Origin: Planococcus citri
Taxonomy: Eukaryota > Arthropoda > Insecta > Hemiptera > Pseudococcidae
Assembly (NCBI RefSeq): GCF_950023065.1
Contig: NC_088679.1
Coordinates: forward strand, 42,408,001 to 42,472,000
DNA: 64,000 nucleotides
Direction of reading: 5' to 3'
Shown: positions 63,938-64,000 of the stretch, in pieces
Position numbering within the stretch: the first letter of the stretch is position 1
Layout: every line of letters begins with the position of its first letter
Program-made: the position numbers and the translations under genes
Notes under the pieces: generated by a model
Seen by the model: the letters and a program-made list of their open reading frames with translations, nothing else
Told to the model about the DNA's origin: nothing
Databases searched by the model: none

Positions 63938-64000
63938 CTGAAACAATTACATAGCCTTATCTTATCTATCAACTAATTATTAATGGGTAGGAATACCTAC

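Noticed and set aside
1..64000. tRNA, rRNA, CRISPR or prokaryotic operon signals
   Set aside because: No tRNA B-box in a cloverleaf context, no rRNA-like conserved blocks and no regularly spaced direct-repeat/spacer array were seen.

Overview
The window is AT-rich insect nuclear DNA. Its genes are split by canonical GT...AG introns, long stretches have no gene, and there are many poly-A/T runs, transposon remnants and a very abundant TAGG/TACC tetranucleotide motif (for example GTAGGTAGGTACC). Five protein-coding loci could be built by joining small exons by eye. One of them is arthropod-type (singed wings 2). A sternorrhynchan hemipteran (mealybug, scale insect or aphid) fits the TAGG/TACC-rich texture, but that is an impression and not a proof. 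Most open frames in this window are chance ORFs.

Layout. Positions 1-34,013 hold the 5' part of a minus-strand acid-sphingomyelinase-like phosphodiesterase gene. A signal-peptide exon lies at 33,938-34,013 and two exons of the metallophosphatase domain lie at 4,066-4,125 and 2,254-2,395; the rest lies off the left edge. If the join is right, a roughly 29.8-kb intron fills most of the left half. Positions 34,014-48,942 are mainly gene-free, with repeats, an inverted-repeat element and one unexplained 165-codon open stretch. A compact cluster follows: tomm22 (minus, 48,943-49,636), a ~1-kb head-to-head promoter region, a class I phosphatidylinositol transfer protein gene (plus, 50,640-52,148, 8 exons including an 8-nt microexon), singed wings 2 (plus, 53,758-56,426, 10 exons), and tail-to-tail with it a gene for a protein with two dsRNA-binding domains (minus, 56,556 to beyond 63,937, 6 exons visible).

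The first visible intron of the dsRNA-binding gene has been enlarged from about 0.46 kb to about 6 kb by one 5,511-bp non-autonomous transposon (58,197-63,707). It has terminal inverted repeats starting CAGTGGCGTGCA and a perfect 8-bp target duplication (ATGTGGAT). It inserted directly after the first six bases of the splice donor. Its core is a large foldback palindrome whose arms carry ~132-bp tandem units, and a smaller inverted-repeat element is nested in its left part.

The genes have unrelated housekeeping or developmental roles: lysosomal or secreted phosphodiesterase, mitochondrial import, lipid transfer, ecdysone-related membrane protein, and dsRNA binding. They do not form a pathway. 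No prokaryotic operon, CRISPR array, rRNA or convincing tRNA was seen. Exon models come from splice-site reading and reading-frame continuity and have not been checked against transcripts.
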